Shown here one piece after another: positions 61,548 to 64,000 of a stretch of 64,000 nt of DNA. Source of the DNA: Solobacterium sp. (GTDB lineage: Bacteria; Bacillota_I; Bacilli_A; Erysipelotrichales; Erysipelotrichaceae); NCBI GenBank assembly GCA_017469355.1, contig JAFUGM010000038.1, positions 1 to 64,000 of the forward strand, in the 5' to 3' direction. Both the position numbers and the translations under genes were made by a program. Within the stretch, counting starts at the first letter, position 1. Every line of letters begins with the position of its first letter. Under the pieces are notes generated by a model. That model saw only the letters and a program-made list of their open reading frames with translations. It was not told where the DNA came from and did not search any database.

Positions 61548-62312
61548 TCAATCAACGCAATGACGCAGTTCTTCCATCCATTGTTCAGGTTTGAAGAACA
61601 GGAGCTCCTCATGACCATAATTCTGTTCACGGATGTCCGGCTGTTCAAAATGTTTCAGATACCGCTCCCGGTATTCTTCCCCCATCTGCAAAGCATAGAA
61701 GATATGTACCGTTGTCTCTGGCGAATGGATATGCTCATCCAACGGTGTCACAAGATCAGAGTAGAACTGATTGCACATGGAGGTTCTTGAAACATCCTTC
61801 ATCCCTGAGCCAATGCCTTCGATCATCTCAAGATATTGTTTTGTTGCTTCGGCACCCATTTTCTTTTCTGTCATCCGTACCATCCATCTCGGTAGTTTCC
61901 CGCTCTTCAGTACCCCATAAAACGCTCTGCCAAGCAGTTCCGTTTTAAGACGTGCTGAAACCGGCCCGTCCTGATCAAGGTCAGAGCTGCCAAGAATCGC
62001 ATGTGTTATATGAATATTTTTCCGTTGTACCAGTAATCCAACAACACTTCCCCCAAGTGAAGATCCATAAGCGATATCCACCCTTCCATTCAGATGGTTT
62101 TTCACCCAGGCTTCGATTTTCTCTGTCTGATCCAGCATGGTGGAAAATGTAGTGCCCATAGAATCAAACCCATCATAATTTACACCAATTACATGGAATG
62201 ACTCACTGAGCAATGGGATGACCGCAGAAAAATTCACCTGTACCGTACAACATGTCCCTGGCAGTAACAGGATGGTGCGTTGATGCTGGATTCCGTATTC
62301 TTCAATTCGCAT
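61548..62312 (-). CDS. Alpha/beta hydrolase
   Basis: 254 residues. LLLPGTCCTVQVNF oxyanion strand and YGSSLGGSVVG nucleophile elbow (GxSxGG), C-terminal GHEELLFFKPEQW with the likely catalytic His. Cytoplasmic esterase or peptidase-like enzyme of unknown substrate. Ten bases after the aldo/keto reductase, same operon. Confidence 0.85.
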   Translation of the reverse strand: MRIEEYGIQHQRTILLLPGTCCTVQVNFSAVIPLLSESFHVIGVNYDGFDSMGTTFSTMLDQTEKIEAWVKNHLNGRVDIAYGSSLGGSVVGLLVQRKNIHITHAILGSSDLDQDGPVSARLKTELLGRAFYGVLKSGKLPRWMVRMTEKKMGAEATKQYLEMIEGIGSGMKDVSRTSMCNQFYSDLVTPLDEHIHSPETTVHIFYALQMGEEYRERYLKHFEQPDIREQNYGHEELLFFKPEQWMEELRHCVD

Positions 62313-62322
62313 GATTGTGTCC

Positions 62323-63261
62323 TTATTCCTTTCCTTTTTTTCTTACCGCAAAGCGGAACATATCTGCCCCAAGTACGGTAACTTGAAGCCGATCCGCTTC
62401 CTGTTCCAATTGTTGTAGTTCCAGTTCACTTAGCGTTGTATGAACTGCCTTTACCAGAGCCTCCACCTGATACGGTTTTCGGCATCCGCAGATTGGCACA
62501 ATACCCTTGGAACTGCAGTAGGAAATTGCGACCTCTGGAATGTTGAGCCCATGATGTTCGCCAATCCGCCGCATCAGATCATAGAGCGGAAGCAGTGTTG
62601 TCTTTTTCCGCTGAAACAATACCTTCATGATAGAGGAAGGCGTTTTAACGCGTGGATCGGTCAGAATTCCTTCTTCTAATACTGCCCAGGCCCAGAAGGA
62701 AACATCATTTTCATGGCACCAATCCACCAGTCCTTCCTGTTCCCATCTTCTTGCGATCAGGCTGTAATGATTCTGCACACCATAGAGCGGAATCTCCTGT
62801 TCCGCAAGTATTTCTGCTGCCTGTATGCATTCTTCAAGATTGAAATTGGATACGCCAATCAGACGGATTTTTCCTTCCCGGTAAAGTTCCGCCATCTCCC
62901 GCAGATTCTCCTTAAGATCACTGGGAAGATGAAGCCAGTAGATATCCACATAGTCCCGCTGAATATCATTCAGATCCTGGATAAGCGATGTTCTCACCTG
63001 ACCTGGCTGATAGGATGTGGATGGTGTAAACTTCGCGGAAATGATGCAGTTGCTGGAGCCAAAGGATCCAAGCAGTTTCTGTGCCTTTCCAAATCCATAA
63101 TCCTTTGCGACATCAAAGATCTTCAGATCATGATTTATTGCGCAGCTCATGGTTTCTCGAAGCGTAGCTTCATCTACACCGCTTCCCCGCAGCAGCGTTC
63201 CATATGCCTTACTGCCCCAGGAATTGGTTCCAATAATCGCTTCTGGTTGTTTCAGTTCCAT
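62323..63261 (-). CDS. Aldo/keto reductase
   Basis: 312 residues. Tetrad visible: FDVAKDYGFGKAQKLLG (Asp, Tyr), ISAKFTP (Lys), DIYWLHLPSD (His). GVSNFNLEECIQAAEIL is the family signature. NADPH-dependent reduction of an aldehyde or ketone. GGAGG upstream. Confidence 0.92.
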   Translation of the reverse strand: MELKQPEAIIGTNSWGSKAYGTLLRGSGVDEATLRETMSCAINHDLKIFDVAKDYGFGKAQKLLGSFGSSNCIISAKFTPSTSYQPGQVRTSLIQDLNDIQRDYVDIYWLHLPSDLKENLREMAELYREGKIRLIGVSNFNLEECIQAAEILAEQEIPLYGVQNHYSLIARRWEQEGLVDWCHENDVSFWAWAVLEEGILTDPRVKTPSSIMKVLFQRKKTTLLPLYDLMRRIGEHHGLNIPEVAISYCSSKGIVPICGCRKPYQVEALVKAVHTTLSELELQQLEQEADRLQVTVLGADMFRFAVRKKGKE

Positions 63262-63281
63262 TGCGCCTCCTTGTATTGGGT

Positions 63282-63297
63282 TAGTTATTTCTAACTA
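63282..63297. promoter_or_regulatory. Inverted repeat upstream of the aldo/keto reductase
   Basis: TAGTTA/TAACTA with a four-base centre, 20-35 bp before the start codon. Operator candidate. Confidence 0.4.
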
Positions 63298-63401
63298 TTA
63301 TTGTAACGAAACGCGGCCGATGGTAAACACCCTGCCGCTTTTGGATTTCTGAATTAACTGTAGTAACAGACGTTTCAAAGCGATTGCCTTACGGCCTGCG
63401 T

Positions 63402-64000
63402 TTAGTTCGTCGTATCACTGGCACTCGGAGCAGAATCCGCAAATTTTCTGCGGATTTCCTGAATTTTGGGATAGCAGGATTGAAATGCCTTTACCACATC
63501 CGCATCAAACTGCGAACCTGCGTTCTTTACGATTTCCTCATATGCACGATCCTCATCCCAGGCTTCCTTATAACTCCGTCTGCTCGTTAATGCATCATAG
63601 ACATCCGCCACCGCTACGATTCTTCCTGGAAGACTGATATCCTCACCCGTCTTACCGGTTGGATATCCTTTTCCATCGATGCGCTCATGATGTTCTAACG
63701 CGACCTCTCGTGCAAGTTCCATGACATCGCCTTCCACATTCTCAAGCAATTGGCCGCCATAGGAAGGATGTTTGCGGATAACCGCAAATTCTTCATCCGT
63801 TAATCTTCCGGGCTTATCGAGAATTTCAGAAGGAATCAGAAGCTTTCCAAGATCATGCATGGTCGAGGCAAGCCGAAGGTTTTCCGATTCCTCTTCCGTC
63901 ATACCAAGTTCTTTCGCAAGCGCCTTGGTATATTCCGATACACGACGGATATGTTGACCAGTCTGGCCGGATTTGTTTTCCGTAATCTCCGCAAACGACA
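63402..64000 (-). CDS. HD-GYP domain protein, 5' end beyond the window
   Basis: The frame is open to the window edge; 199 C-terminal codons are visible. HD-GYP hallmarks: ENKSGQTGQHIRRVSEY, MHDLGKL, LEHHERIDGKGYP, VADVYDALTS. Hydrolyses cyclic di-GMP; the N-terminal sensor is not seen. An internal ATG at 63902 is not the start because conserved HD-GYP residues precede it. Confidence 0.93.
   Translation of the reverse strand, partial: SFAEITENKSGQTGQHIRRVSEYTKALAKELGMTEEESENLRLASTMHDLGKLLIPSEILDKPGRLTDEEFAVIRKHPSYGGQLLENVEGDVMELAREVALEHHERIDGKGYPTGKTGEDISLPGRIVAVADVYDALTSRRSYKEAWDEDRAYEEIVKNAGSQFDADVVKAFQSCYPKIQEIRRKFADSAPSASDTTN

Noticed and set aside
1-64000. tRNA or rRNA genes
   Set aside because: No intergenic stretch shows a tRNA T-arm pattern with a cloverleaf or rRNA core sequence.

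Overview
This is a 64 kb stretch of ordinary-composition bacterial chromosome from an anaerobic, low-to-mid GC Firmicute. Erysipelotrichia or a near relative is my best guess, but no rRNA is present to settle it. Supporting signs are strong GGAGG ribosome sites, sigma-A promoters of TTGACA/TATAAT type, a leucine T-box before leuS, anaerobic class III ribonucleotide reductase (nrdD, nrdG), rubrerythrin, an ECF vitamin transporter S component, and a surface-protein leader with HxHx(2)DC repeats. I see no rRNA, tRNA, CRISPR array, prophage or complete insertion sequence.

Layout. 0-5.2 kb: a truncated adhesin-like leader, a coiled-coil protein with signal peptidase I, then a leftward group mrp, response regulator, histidine kinase, rubrerythrin, TSCPD protein. 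5.25-6.3 kb: a compact tandem array that I read as a type I toxin-antitoxin system. It holds two 35-codon hydrophobic peptides and four convergent small-RNA units, each with a promoter on the minus strand. 6.4-12 kb: purA, cutC, purB, acetyltransferases, a Crp-type regulator. 12-17 kb: DUF4358 and SGNH lipoproteins, scpB, scpA, and two Rpn/PD-(D/E)XK genes, one broken by an in-frame stop. 17-29 kb: leuS with T-box, DUF2804, a PfkB kinase and ECF S component facing a decayed MocR regulator, a catalytically dead-looking LytS-type sensor, DUF1846, nrdG with an MmcQ-EVE fusion, and a Gfo/Idh oxidoreductase. 29-32.6 kb: nrdD and a tethered membrane protein.

32.6-54.3 kb is a pectin/galacturonate island. 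An ABC importer (solute-binding protein and two permeases), YesL, a sugar epimerase, GH105, GH28 and KduI form one leftward operon. AraC regulators, a cytoplasmic pectinesterase, uxaC, a MATE exporter, kduD-kdgK-kdgA, a LacI-type regulator, uxaB and uxaA complete the route. Oligogalacturonides are apparently imported, de-esterified and cleaved inside the cell. Galacturonate then runs through UxaC, UxaB and UxaA, and unsaturated uronate through KduI and KduD, to 2-keto-3-deoxygluconate, then KdgK and KdgA to pyruvate and glyceraldehyde-3-phosphate. Near-identical operators of the form TAAACCGGTTTA sit at four promoters of the island, which points to one LacI-family regulon.

54.5-64 kb: a sodium:alanine symporter, iron-dependent alcohol dehydrogenase, an unusual phosphofructokinase, a PAP2 phosphatase, a diguanylate cyclase, nitroreductase, an alpha/beta hydrolase, an aldo/keto reductase and the 3' part of an HD-GYP phosphodiesterase cut by the window edge. 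All calls come from reading sequence; no database search was run.
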